DNA of 64,000 bases from Geodermatophilus nigrescens (GTDB taxonomy: Bacteria; Actinomycetota; Actinomycetes; Mycobacteriales; Geodermatophilaceae): assembly GCF_900129495.1 (NCBI RefSeq), contig NZ_FQVX01000001.1:434001-498000 (forward strand), read 5' to 3'. Below, one piece after another: positions 46,214-55,310 of this stretch (position 1 is the stretch's first letter; every line of letters begins with the position of its first letter). The position numbers and the translations under genes were made by a program. The notes under the pieces are model-generated. The model was not told the DNA's origin and did no database searches. It was given only the letters and a program-made list of their open reading frames with translations.

Positions 46214-47085
46214 TGACCGCGACGGAGCACGTCCAGCCCACCGGGGCGGTCGCCGGCTACCGGCCCGGCCGCACGCTGCGGCTGTCGGTGGAGCTGCGCC
46301 GGCAGTTCAAGCGGCGGCGCACCATCGGCGTCTTCGCGCTCATGGTCGCCCTCCCGCTGGTGCTCATCGCCGCGCTCCAACTCGGCGCCAGCGAGGAGGC
46401 CTCGGAGAACACCCGGATCAACCTCGTCGACGTCGCCACCTCCAGCGGGCTGAACTTCACGCTGTTCGTGCTGTTCGCGACGACGTCGTTCTTCCTCGTG
46501 GTGGTCTACGCGCTGTTCTTCGGCGACACCGTGGCCAGCGAGGCGCAGTGGGGGTCGCTGCGGTACACGCTGGCCACCCCGGTCCCGCGGGCGCGGCTGC
46601 TCCGGCAGAAGTGGGTCGCCGCGCTGGTGCTCTCGGTGGCGGCGCTGCTCACGCTCGCGGTGGTCGCCGTCGTGGCCGGCGGGATCGCGTTCGGCTTCGA
46701 CGACATCCGGACGCCGATCGGGGTGACCCTGTCGCAGGGCGAGGGCCTGCTCCGGCTGGCCGGGATGCTCGGCTACCTCGCCGTCCACCTGCTCGTCGTC
46801 GGGGCGCTCGCGTTCTGGCTGTCCACGGTCACCGACGCGCCGCTGGCCGCCGTCGGCGGGGCGGTCTTCACGATGGTCGTGTTCGCGATCCTCGACCAGG
46901 TCGAGCAGCTCGGCGCCATCCGCGACTGGTTCCCCACGGCGGAGGAGTTCGCCTGGACCGACCTGCTGCAGACGCCGGTCGACTCCTCCGACCTCTTCCG
47001 CGGCGTCATCCAGTCGCTGGTCTACGCCGCGGTCTTCACCGCGCTGGCGTTCCGCTCCTTCTCCCGCCGCGACGTCACGTCGTAA
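46213..47085 (+). CDS. ABC-2-type transporter permease
   Basis: A 290-aa permease with about six membrane segments: FALMVALPLVLIAALQLG, LFVLFATTSFFLVVVYALFF, then EAQWGSLRYTLATPVPRARL between segments, the conserved ABC-2 block. A large extracellular part precedes the last helix. ATG overlaps the stop of the hydrolase-ATPase fusion, so the two form one exporter. Substrate unknown; the fused peptidase suggests a peptide or lipopeptide. It ends in TAA, unlike most genes here. Confidence 0.87.
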   Translation: MTATEHVQPTGAVAGYRPGRTLRLSVELRRQFKRRRTIGVFALMVALPLVLIAALQLGASEEASENTRINLVDVATSSGLNFTLFVLFATTSFFLVVVYALFFGDTVASEAQWGSLRYTLATPVPRARLLRQKWVAALVLSVAALLTLAVVAVVAGGIAFGFDDIRTPIGVTLSQGEGLLRLAGMLGYLAVHLLVVGALAFWLSTVTDAPLAAVGGAVFTMVVFAILDQVEQLGAIRDWFPTAEEFAWTDLLQTPVDSSDLFRGVIQSLVYAAVFTALAFRSFSRRDVTS

Positions 47086-47087
47086 CC

Positions 47088-47105
47088 GTCGCCCTACCGG
47101 GCGAC
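47088..47105 (+). terminator. Hairpin after the ABC exporter
   Basis: GTCGCCC-TACC-GGGCGAC is a perfect 7-bp stem with a 4-nt loop starting 2 nt after the TAA stop. Confidence 0.65.
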
Positions 47106-47193
47106 ACCGCGGCCAGGTGCCGTCCCCCGGCGCCGTGGAGCCCTTCCGTCGCGCCTGCGCGGACCCCTCCGGGGCCCACTCGGCGCGACCCGC

Positions 47194-48015
47194 TCACAGG
47201 CTCGCTCTCACCGCCTGGGCCCAGCCGACGCCCATCGCCTCGTCGGTGACCGACACGTTCGGGACGGCGGCCAGCAGCCCGGCCATGCCGTCGACCTCGG
47301 CGCCGTTCGCGGTGATCCACAGCCGGCCGACGGCCGGCGCCATCTCCAGGTCGCTGGCGCTGTCGCCGATCGCGACGGCGTCGGCGGGGTCGACGCCGCG
47401 CCGCTCGAGGTCCCAGGCGATCGCCTCGCCCTTGGAGATGCCGCGCGGCATCAGGTGGTAGACCCGGGCCAGCTGCCCCTCGGGCGCGAGGTCGAGCTTC
47501 GCCGTCGCCGGGATGGCGCCGTTGTCCTTGAGCGTCAGCCAGCCCAGGCCCCGCTCGGCGAGCCAGGCGTCGACGACGACCGGGTCGACGTAGCCGCGCA
47601 GCAGCGCGTCGCCCTCGTGCGTCGTGTGCCAGGGCGCGTGCCACTCCAGCCGTCCCGGGTGGGCGGCGCACAGCGCGTCGACGACGCCGAGCTCGGCCAT
47701 CACGTCCATCGGCGTGCGCCCGGCGTACTCCGCGGGCAGCGCGCCGGTGAGCTGGTGGCGCGACCGGCCGCCCTTCCACGTGACGAGCGAGCCCAGCTCG
47801 GCGATCGCGCCGTCGGCGGCGAAGATCCGCCCGGCCTCGGTGACCTGGTCGGCGGTGCGCCCGCTGACGATCACCAGCGCGACCCCGGCGGTGTGCAGCT
47901 CGAGGAGCGCGGCCGCGGGCTCGGCGGTGGGGGAGCCGTCGGAGGCGTGCCAGAACGACCCCCGGGGGCCGACCATCGTGCCGTCGAGGTCGGTGTAGAC
48001 GATGCGCGCAGCCAC
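47194..48015 (-). CDS. HAD superfamily IIB hydrolase (sugar/polyol phosphatase-like)
   Basis: A 273-aa HAD phosphatase. It has motif I DLDGTM (residues 9-14), motif II IVSGRT, a cap domain with ELGSLVTWKGG, LKDNGAIPATAKLDL, motif III lysine in MPRGISKGEAIAWDL, and motif IV GDSASDLEMA. The cap type and the KG-x-A motif resemble mannosyl-3-phosphoglycerate or sucrose-phosphate phosphatases; the substrate is uncertain. GTG 48015 has CATGCT 6 nt upstream on its strand (weak leaderless box). Divergent from the riboswitch-controlled thrC. Confidence 0.85.
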   Translation of the reverse strand: MAARIVYTDLDGTMVGPRGSFWHASDGSPTAEPAAALLELHTAGVALVIVSGRTADQVTEAGRIFAADGAIAELGSLVTWKGGRSRHQLTGALPAEYAGRTPMDVMAELGVVDALCAAHPGRLEWHAPWHTTHEGDALLRGYVDPVVVDAWLAERGLGWLTLKDNGAIPATAKLDLAPEGQLARVYHLMPRGISKGEAIAWDLERRGVDPADAVAIGDSASDLEMAPAVGRLWITANGAEVDGMAGLLAAVPNVSVTDEAMGVGWAQAVRASL

Positions 48016-48058
48016 ACGCCCAGCATGGCCGGGACCGGGACCGTCGCCGGACCCCGGG

Positions 48059-48064
48059 TAGACT
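48059..48064 (+). promoter_or_regulatory. -10 box TAGACT of the riboswitch-thrC transcript
   Basis: TAGACT places +1 at about 48071-48072, 5-6 nt before the first base of riboswitch helix P1. Confidence 0.65.
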
Positions 48065-48076
48065 CGGGGCGTTCCA

Positions 48077-48196
48077 CTCATCCAGAGGGGCAGAGGGACA
48101 CGGCCCGACGAAGCCCCGGCAACCGCGCTCGCGCGAGCGGCGAGAGGTGCCAATTCCGTCCCGCGCGGCTCGACGGCCCGACGCGGGGAAGATGAG
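48077..48196 (+). promoter_or_regulatory. SAM-I (S-box) riboswitch upstream of thrC
   Basis: The aptamer is closed by P1 CTCATC (48077-48082) and GATGAG (48191-48196). Inside are P2 GGGGC/GCCCC, the conserved AGAGGGAC, CGGCCCGACGAAGCC and GGCAACC segments of the SAM-I core, and AGAGGTGCCAATTCC before P4. The thrC Shine-Dalgarno AGGAGG (48195-48200) shares its first two bases with the P1 3' strand, so SAM-stabilised P1 would limit ribosome access. No terminator stem is seen between aptamer and ATG, pointing to translational control. Confidence 0.93.
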
Positions 48197-48210
48197 GAGG
48201 TAGTCGTCGC

Positions 48211-49512
48211 ATGACCCTGACCGCTCCCGGTTCTCTCCAGGCCGACTCCGCTGCCGGCGGCCCCGTGCCGCCCAGCCCCGCCCGCGGCCTCGTCTGTCGC
48301 AACTGCGGCGCCACCTTCGGCCTGATCGCCGAGCACGCGTGCGCGGAGTGCTTCGGCCCGCTGGAGGTCGACTACGACGCCGAGCTGATGGCCGCCGTCA
48401 CCCGCGAGCAGATCGAGGCCGGCCCGCAGAACATCTGGCGCTACGCCGCCCTGCTGCCCGTGGGCCAGGACCCGGCCGACCGCGTCTCGCTCGACCCGGG
48501 CATGACGCCGCTGGTCCGCGCCGACCGGCTCGCCGCGGAGCTCGGCATCACCGGCGGCCTGTGGGTCAAGGACGACTCGGCCAACCCCACGCACTCGTTC
48601 AAGGACCGCGTGGTCAGCCTCGCCGCCACCGCGGCCAAGGGGCTCGGCTACCGCAAGATCGCCGCCGCCTCGACCGGCAACCTGGCGAACTCCGTGGCCG
48701 CCCACGCCGCCCGCGTCGGCCTGCCCTCCTACGTCTTCATCCCGTCCGACCTCGAGCCCGGCAAGGTCGTGCAGTCGGCGGTCTACGGGCAGACGCTGGT
48801 CGCCGTCGACGGCTCGTACGACGACGTCAACCGGCTCACCAGCGAGCTCGCCGAGACCGACGAGTTCGAGGACACCGCCTTCGTCAACCAGAACGTGCGG
48901 CCCTACTACGCCGAGGGCTCGAAGACGATGGGCTACGAGATCGCCGAGCAGCTCGGCTGGCGCATCCCGGCCCAGGTCGTCATCCCGATGGCGTCGGGCT
49001 CGCTGCTCACCAAGGTCGACAAGGCCTGGCGGGAGCTGGTCAAGGCCGGGATCGTCGCCGACACCGAGTGGCGCGTGTTCGGCGCCCAGTCGGCCGGCTG
49101 CGACCCGATCGCCACCGCCTTCGACAACGGCTGGGACGTCGTCAAGCCGGTCAAGCCCACCGGCATCGCGAAGTCGCTGAACATCGGCAACCCCGCCGAC
49201 GGCCCGTACGCGCTCGACGCCATCCGCCGCACCGGCGGGTCGGTCGGCCGGGTGGGCGACGAGCAGATCGTCGAGGGCATCCGCGACCTCGCCCGCACCA
49301 CCGGCGTCTTCGCCGAGACCGCCGGCGGCGTCACCGTCGCGGTGCTCCGGCAGCTGGTCGAGGACGGCCGGCTCGACCCCACGCAGGAGACCGTCGTCCT
49401 CAACACCGGGGAGGGCCTCAAGACCCTCGACCCGCTGCTGCCGGTGGTCGGGTTCACCCACCGGGTGGAGCCCTCGCTGCGGTCGGTCCGGTCGGCGGGC
49501 CTCATCTCCTGA
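48211..49512 (+). CDS. thrC: Threonine synthase
   Basis: PLP enzyme converting O-phosphohomoserine to L-threonine. The 433-aa protein has an N-terminal zinc ribbon-like Cys set (Cys29, 32, 44, 47), DPGMTPLVRADRL, the PLP lysine Lys131 in NPTHSFKDRV, STGNLANSVAAHAARVGL, and a phosphate-binding Gly/Ser loop. ATG 48211 has AGGAGG 10 nt upstream. A SAM-I riboswitch controls it, linking threonine synthesis to methionine/SAM status at the homoserine branch. No other thr or met gene is beside it. Confidence 0.94.
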   Translation: MTLTAPGSLQADSAAGGPVPPSPARGLVCRNCGATFGLIAEHACAECFGPLEVDYDAELMAAVTREQIEAGPQNIWRYAALLPVGQDPADRVSLDPGMTPLVRADRLAAELGITGGLWVKDDSANPTHSFKDRVVSLAATAAKGLGYRKIAAASTGNLANSVAAHAARVGLPSYVFIPSDLEPGKVVQSAVYGQTLVAVDGSYDDVNRLTSELAETDEFEDTAFVNQNVRPYYAEGSKTMGYEIAEQLGWRIPAQVVIPMASGSLLTKVDKAWRELVKAGIVADTEWRVFGAQSAGCDPIATAFDNGWDVVKPVKPTGIAKSLNIGNPADGPYALDAIRRTGGSVGRVGDEQIVEGIRDLARTTGVFAETAGGVTVAVLRQLVEDGRLDPTQETVVLNTGEGLKTLDPLLPVVGFTHRVEPSLRSVRSAGLIS

Positions 49513-49535
49513 GGCGTAGAGTCCTCGTCAGCGCC

Positions 49536-49566
49536 GATCCGGTCGGGTGACATCCCCGACCCGATC
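49536..49566 (+). terminator. Hairpin between thrC and csp
   Basis: GATCCGGTCGGG (49536-49547) and CCCGACCCGATC (49555-49566) form a 12-bp stem with one mismatch and a 7-nt loop, 23 nt after thrC. It may end thrC. Because a TAGAGT box (49517-49522) precedes it, it could instead be the first helix of the cold-shock leader. Confidence 0.55.
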
Positions 49567-49581
49567 GTGGCCGAGTCGTGT

Positions 49582-49690
49582 GGGGAGGATCTCCCCGCGT
49601 CGGCCTCCTTGTTGTACCGTCTCGCGCGGTCAGTTCCACGCACGTGATCACGGGCGGAAGAGCTGGATCCCGGCCCCCGGATCACGGGGG
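49582..49690 (+). promoter_or_regulatory. Structured leader of the cold-shock gene
   Basis: Three elements lie in the 208-bp spacer: hairpin GGGGAG-GAT-CTCCCC (49582-49596) followed by CCTTGTTGT; the 10-bp palindrome CGTGATCACG (49643-49652); and hairpin CCCCCG-GATCA-CGGGGG (49674-49690). TACCGT at 49615-49620 could start a transcript with a leader of about 95 nt. Long structured leaders are known to control cold-shock mRNAs; that role here is inferred. Confidence 0.45.
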
Positions 49691-49720
49691 TCGTCCGCAC
49701 GCACGACCGTGGGAGCGCAC

Positions 49721-52031
<2,311 letters not shown>

Positions 52032-52104
52032 CGAAGGACCACGTCGCTCCCCACGACGCGCTCCGCGCGCCGCGGGTCCCGGCGACGTAGCCGTTCCATC
52101 GCGT

Positions 52105-52131
52105 CACCAGCACCACCAGCACCACCAGCAC
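52105..52131. repeat. Three tandem copies of CACCAGCAC
   Basis: Three perfect 9-bp copies in the groEL-VOC spacer, just upstream of the terminator. Non-coding; probably slippage. Confidence 0.85.
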
Positions 52132-52138
52132 TGCCCGG

Positions 52139-52173
52139 CAGGGGCGGTCCCGCACCACGCGGGGCCGCCCCTG
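52139..52173. terminator. Terminator between groEL and the VOC gene
   Basis: CAGGGGCGGTCCCGC (52139-52153) pairs with GCGGGGCCGCCCCTG (52159-52173) with one G-U and a 5-nt loop; flanking CCGG/TCGG adds pairs. It sits between convergent genes and could act on both. Confidence 0.78.
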
Positions 52174-52189
52174 TCGGCGTCTCCGGGCG

Positions 52190-52603
52190 TCAGTCCCGCG
52201 GGGGCGGGAAGCAGCAGAACTCGTTGCCCTCGGGGTCGGCGAGCACGTCCCAGCCGATCTCCCCGGCGTCCTCGTCCGCCTCGTGGCCGGGGCGCTCGTC
52301 GGACGCCCGCACCACCGTGGCACCGGCGGCCTGCAGCGCCGCGGAGTCGCCGACGACGTCGAGGTGCACGCGGTTCTTCACCACCTTCTCCTCGGGCACC
52401 GGGTTGACCCAGATCAGCGGCCCAGCGCCCGCCGGGTCGACGATCGGCACCGGCCACTCGCGCGGCCGCGTCCAGCCCGGCTCGGGTGGCGCCACCTCGT
52501 CGCGGCGGACGTAGCCCATGGCGGCGCACCACCAGTCGGCGAGCGCCTGGTGGTCGCGGGCGTCGATGCAGAGGTCCTTGAAGCGGGCGGGTGCGTCGGC
52601 CAT
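52190..52603 (-). CDS. VOC family (glyoxalase/bleomycin-resistance-like) protein
   Basis: A 137-aa single-domain VOC protein: FKDLCIDARDHQALADWWCA, GYVRRDEVAPPEPGW, VKNRVHLDVVG, and WDVLADPEGNEFCCFPPPRD, the usual C-terminal metal-site strand. Function unknown; such DUF-type VOC proteins are common in actinobacteria. ATG 52603 has TACCCT 8 nt upstream on its strand. Only 24 bp separate its start from the divergent DUF72 start. Confidence 0.87.
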   Translation of the reverse strand: MADAPARFKDLCIDARDHQALADWWCAAMGYVRRDEVAPPEPGWTRPREWPVPIVDPAGAGPLIWVNPVPEEKVVKNRVHLDVVGDSAALQAAGATVVRASDERPGHEADEDAGEIGWDVLADPEGNEFCCFPPPRD

Positions 52604-52611
52604 GGGGGCGC

Positions 52612-52621
52612 AGGGTAGGCC
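52612..52621. promoter_or_regulatory. Overlapping divergent -10 boxes (TACCCT minus, TAGGCC plus)
   Basis: Minus-strand TACCCT (52612-52617) is 8 nt from ATG 52603; plus-strand TAGGCC (52616-52621) is 6 nt from GTG 52628. The two share 2 bp, so polymerases would compete. The plus box lacks the conserved final T. Confidence 0.45.
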
Positions 52622-52627
52622 GACGGC

Positions 52628-53413
52628 GTGGCCGTGGTGATCGGGACCTCGGGGTGGCAGTACCGCGACTGGCGCGGCCGTTTCTACCCGCAGCGCCTGC
52701 CGCAGCGGCTCTGGCTGGAGCACCACGCGCAGCACTTCGCCACGGTCGAGAGCAACGCGGCCTTCTACCGGCTGCCCGCCCGCGAGACCTTCGCCGCCTG
52801 GCGCGAGCGCACCCCGCCCGACTACCGCTGGGCGGTCAAGGCGAGCCGCTTCCTCACCCACGTCAAGCGGCTGCGCGAGCCCGAGGAGCCGGTGGCCCGC
52901 CTCGTGCAGCACGCCGAGGGCCTCGGCGACCGGCTCGACGTCGTCCTGCTGCAGCTGCCGCCCACGCTCAAGGCCGACGCCGGCCTGCTGCGCGACTGCC
53001 TCGCCTGCTTCCCGCCCGGCGTCCGCGTCGCCGTCGAGCCGCGGCACGTCACGTGGGAGACCGACGAGGTCCGCGACCTGCTCGAGCGGTACGGCGCGGC
53101 GCTGTGCTGGGCCGACCGCGCCGAGCGGCCGGTCACCCCGCTGTGGCGCACCGCCGGCTGGGGCTACCTCCGGCTGCACACCGGCGCGGAGGGCTGGGGC
53201 TACCCGCCGGCGGTGCTCGAGGAGTGGGCACAGCGCCTGGCGGCGACCTACGCCGACGACGAGGACGTGTTCGTCTACCTCAACAACGACCCGGGCGGGG
53301 CCGCCGTCGTCGACGCCGTCGCGCTGGCCGGCGCGGTGCGGCGGGCCGGGCGCACACCCACCCGCGTGCCGACGCCGGAGCAGGCCACCGGCGCGGCCTG
53401 GGCGGCCGCCTGA
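52628..53413 (+). CDS. DUF72 domain protein
   Basis: A 261-aa TIM-barrel protein of the DUF72 family (YecE-like), function unknown. It has VIGTSGWQYRDWRGRFYP (residues 4-21), VESNAAFYRLPARETFAAW, WAVKASRFLTHVKRL, LLQLPPTLKAD, VAVEPRHVTW, and YVYLNND-type VFVYLNNDPGG near the C-terminus. GTG start, leaderless-type. Divergent from the VOC gene; convergent with the Gfo/Idh gene, 1 bp apart. Confidence 0.9.
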   Translation: MAVVIGTSGWQYRDWRGRFYPQRLPQRLWLEHHAQHFATVESNAAFYRLPARETFAAWRERTPPDYRWAVKASRFLTHVKRLREPEEPVARLVQHAEGLGDRLDVVLLQLPPTLKADAGLLRDCLACFPPGVRVAVEPRHVTWETDEVRDLLERYGAALCWADRAERPVTPLWRTAGWGYLRLHTGAEGWGYPPAVLEEWAQRLAATYADDEDVFVYLNNDPGGAAVVDAVALAGAVRRAGRTPTRVPTPEQATGAAWAAA

Positions 53414-53414
53414 C

Positions 53415-54410
53415 CTACAGGGCGTGCGGGTCCTCGCGGTGGTGCACGCCGAGCTGGTACGCCGCCTGCTCGAGGACGTCCTGCACGGCCAGGGTGTCGG
53501 CCAGCGGCATGACGTCGCTCTCCGTGCGGCCCGCCTGCAGGCAGCGCGTCACCTCCGCCAGCTCGTGCGAGTAGCCCGTGCCGTCCGGCGGGAGGGTGAT
53601 CTCCTCGGGGTCGGCGCCGGTGCGGTGCAGCACGATCGTGGCCGGGTGGTGGAACCGGGGGAGGACGTCGATCCAGCCGCCGGTGCCGAACACCCGCGCC
53701 TGCCCGGGCGTCGGGTAGCGCAGCGAGGTGGTCAGCGTGGCGCTGCGGCCGTCGTCGTACGTGAGGAGCAGCGCGGCCTCGGCGTCGGCGCCGGTGGGGA
53801 ACGTGGACCCGGCGGCGGTGACCCGGTCGGGCGCGCCGAGCAGCATCTGGGCGAAGGAGACGACGTACACGCCGAGGTCGAGCAGCGCGCCGCCGCCGAG
53901 CTCGAGGGCGAACAGCCGGTCGGCGGGGTCGTAGGCGCGGTCGACGCCGAGGTCGGCCTGCACCGAGCGGACCTCGCCGATGGCGCCGTCGGCGATCAGC
54001 TCCCGCATCCGGACGACGGCCGGCTGGAAGCGGGTCCACATCGCCTCCATGACGAACACCCCGTTCGCCCGGGCGGCGTCGACCACCTCCCGCGCGCCGG
54101 CCGTCGTCGCGGTGAACGCCTTCTCCACCAGCAGCGCCTTGCCGGCCTCGATCGCCGCGAGCGCCACCGCGTGGTGCTGCGGGTGCGGGGTGGCGAGGTA
54201 GAGGACGTCGACGTCGGGGTCGGCGACGATCTCGGCGTACGAGCCGTGGGCCCGCTCCAGCCCGTGCTGCTGCGCGAACGCCTGCGCCCGGTCGGCCGAG
54301 CGGGACGCCACGGCCACCGGCCGTGCCCCCTCCACGTGCACGAAGTCGCCCATCACGCTCTGCGCGATGCGCCCCGGCCCGACGACGCCCCAGCGGATCT
54401 CGTTGCCCAC
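53415..54410 (-). CDS. Gfo/Idh/MocA family oxidoreductase
   Basis: A 331-aa NAD(P)-dependent oxidoreductase. It has the N-terminal Rossmann motif WGVVGPGRIAQSV, DVDVLYLATPHPQHH, the catalytic lysine in LLVEKAFTAT (EKP-like; Pro replaced by Ala), MEAMWTRFQPAV, and the C-terminal domain with LLDLGVYVVSFAQMLLG. This resembles the dimeric dihydrodiol dehydrogenase/glucose-fructose oxidoreductase-like group. GTG 54410 has TACGGT 7 nt upstream on its strand. The substrate is unknown. Divergent from DUF4031. Confidence 0.9.
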   Translation of the reverse strand: MGNEIRWGVVGPGRIAQSVMGDFVHVEGARPVAVASRSADRAQAFAQQHGLERAHGSYAEIVADPDVDVLYLATPHPQHHAVALAAIEAGKALLVEKAFTATTAGAREVVDAARANGVFVMEAMWTRFQPAVVRMRELIADGAIGEVRSVQADLGVDRAYDPADRLFALELGGGALLDLGVYVVSFAQMLLGAPDRVTAAGSTFPTGADAEAALLLTYDDGRSATLTTSLRYPTPGQARVFGTGGWIDVLPRFHHPATIVLHRTGADPEEITLPPDGTGYSHELAEVTRCLQAGRTESDVMPLADTLAVQDVLEQAAYQLGVHHREDPHAL

Positions 54411-54417
54411 GGCGACG

Positions 54418-54423
54418 ACCGTA
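54418..54423 (-). promoter_or_regulatory. -10 box TACGGT, leaderless promoter of Gfo/Idh gene
   Basis: Minus-strand TACGGT, 7 nt, GTG 54410. The divergent DUF4031 box lies 10 bp away. Confidence 0.55.
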
Positions 54424-54432
54424 GCCGGAGGG

Positions 54433-54438
54433 CAGACT
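54433..54438 (+). promoter_or_regulatory. -10 box CAGACT, leaderless promoter of DUF4031 gene
   Basis: CAGACT, 7 nt, GTG 54446. Confidence 0.5.
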
Positions 54439-54445
54439 GCACCCC

Positions 54446-54721
54446 GTGTCCGTGCTGATCGACAGTCCCGTCTGGCCGTGGCGCGGCCGCCGGTGGTCCC
54501 ACCTGGTCAGCGACGTCTCGCACGAGGAGCTGCACGCGTTCGTCGCCGCGGAGCTCGGCATCCCGCGGCGGGCCTTCCAGGGCGACCACTACGACGTCCC
54601 CGAGGACCTCTACGACGTCGCGGTGGCCGCTGGCGCGGAGCCCGTGGGCGCCCGCGAGCTGCTCGCGCGGCTGACGGCGGCGGGCCTGCGGGTCAGGAAG
54701 CGCGACCGCGCAGCAGGGTGA
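54446..54721 (+). CDS. DUF4031 domain protein
   Basis: A 91-aa protein matching the DUF4031 pattern: VLIDSPVWPWRGRRWSHLVS, ELHAFVAAELGIPRRAFQGD, HYDVPEDLYDVAVAAGA. Function unknown. The GTG start is supported by CAGACT at leaderless spacing. Its 3' end overlaps the convergent HD gene by 29 bp. Confidence 0.85.
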   Translation: MSVLIDSPVWPWRGRRWSHLVSDVSHEELHAFVAAELGIPRRAFQGDHYDVPEDLYDVAVAAGAEPVGARELLARLTAAGLRVRKRDRAAG

Positions 54722-55310
54722 GCTCGGCGGCCAGATTGGCCCGCGCCCGCGGCTCCCACTCCCGGGTGGCCGGCAGCCGGTAGAGCGCGGGCAGCTCCAG
54801 CAGCGACTCGAGCACGGCGGTGCGCCCGGCGGTGAAGACGTCGTCGGGCAGGTGGCCGTACTCCTCGCGGACCGCGGACGCGTAGGCGGCGTAGGCCTCC
54901 GGCGGCCCGGCCAGCACGGCGAGGTCGGCGTCGCAGAGCACCGCGCCGTTCGTGTCGCCGGGCTCCGCGGCGTGCCCGGCGGTGAGCAGCACCAGCCGCT
55001 CCACCTCGGCCAGCCGCGCCTCCGGCACCAGCCCGGCGAGGCCCGCCCGCGCGCGGTCGGCGCTGGCCCGCTCGTTGTCGCCGCGGCGGGGGTCGTACAC
55101 GACGTCGTGGTACCAGGCGGCCAGCGCGACGGCGGCCGGGTCGGTGGCGGCCGCGCCCAGCTCGCCGACCAGCCCGAGGACGGCGGCCAGGTGGCGCAGG
55201 TCGTGGTAGCGGCGGTGCGGCTCGCTCCACGCGGCCACGACGGCGGCCCACTCGTCGCGCGCGGCGGGGGAGTCGCCGGTGAGCGCGGCGAAGTCCGCCC
55301 GGCCGATCAC
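54693..55310 (-). CDS. HD domain-containing protein
   Basis: A 205-aa predicted metal-dependent phosphohydrolase with the HD pattern: HRRYHDLRHLAAVLGL, AAWYHDVVYDPRRGDNERAS (HD pair), LLTAGHAAEPGDTNGAVLCD with the distal aspartates. Probably acts on nucleotides; substrate unknown. The GTG overlaps the M20 peptidase stop (GTGA), so it is translated with that gene. Confidence 0.85.
   Translation of the reverse strand: MIGRADFAALTGDSPAARDEWAAVVAAWSEPHRRYHDLRHLAAVLGLVGELGAAATDPAAVALAAWYHDVVYDPRRGDNERASADRARAGLAGLVPEARLAEVERLVLLTAGHAAEPGDTNGAVLCDADLAVLAGPPEAYAAYASAVREEYGHLPDDVFTAGRTAVLESLLELPALYRLPATREWEPRARANLAAELTLLRGRAS

Noticed and set aside
48077..48196. SAM-IV riboswitch instead of SAM-I
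   Set aside because: SAM-IV is common in actinobacteria, but this sequence has the full SAM-I arrangement (AGAGGGAC, CGACGAAGCC, GGCAACC, GGTGCCAATTCC) in order with a closing P1.
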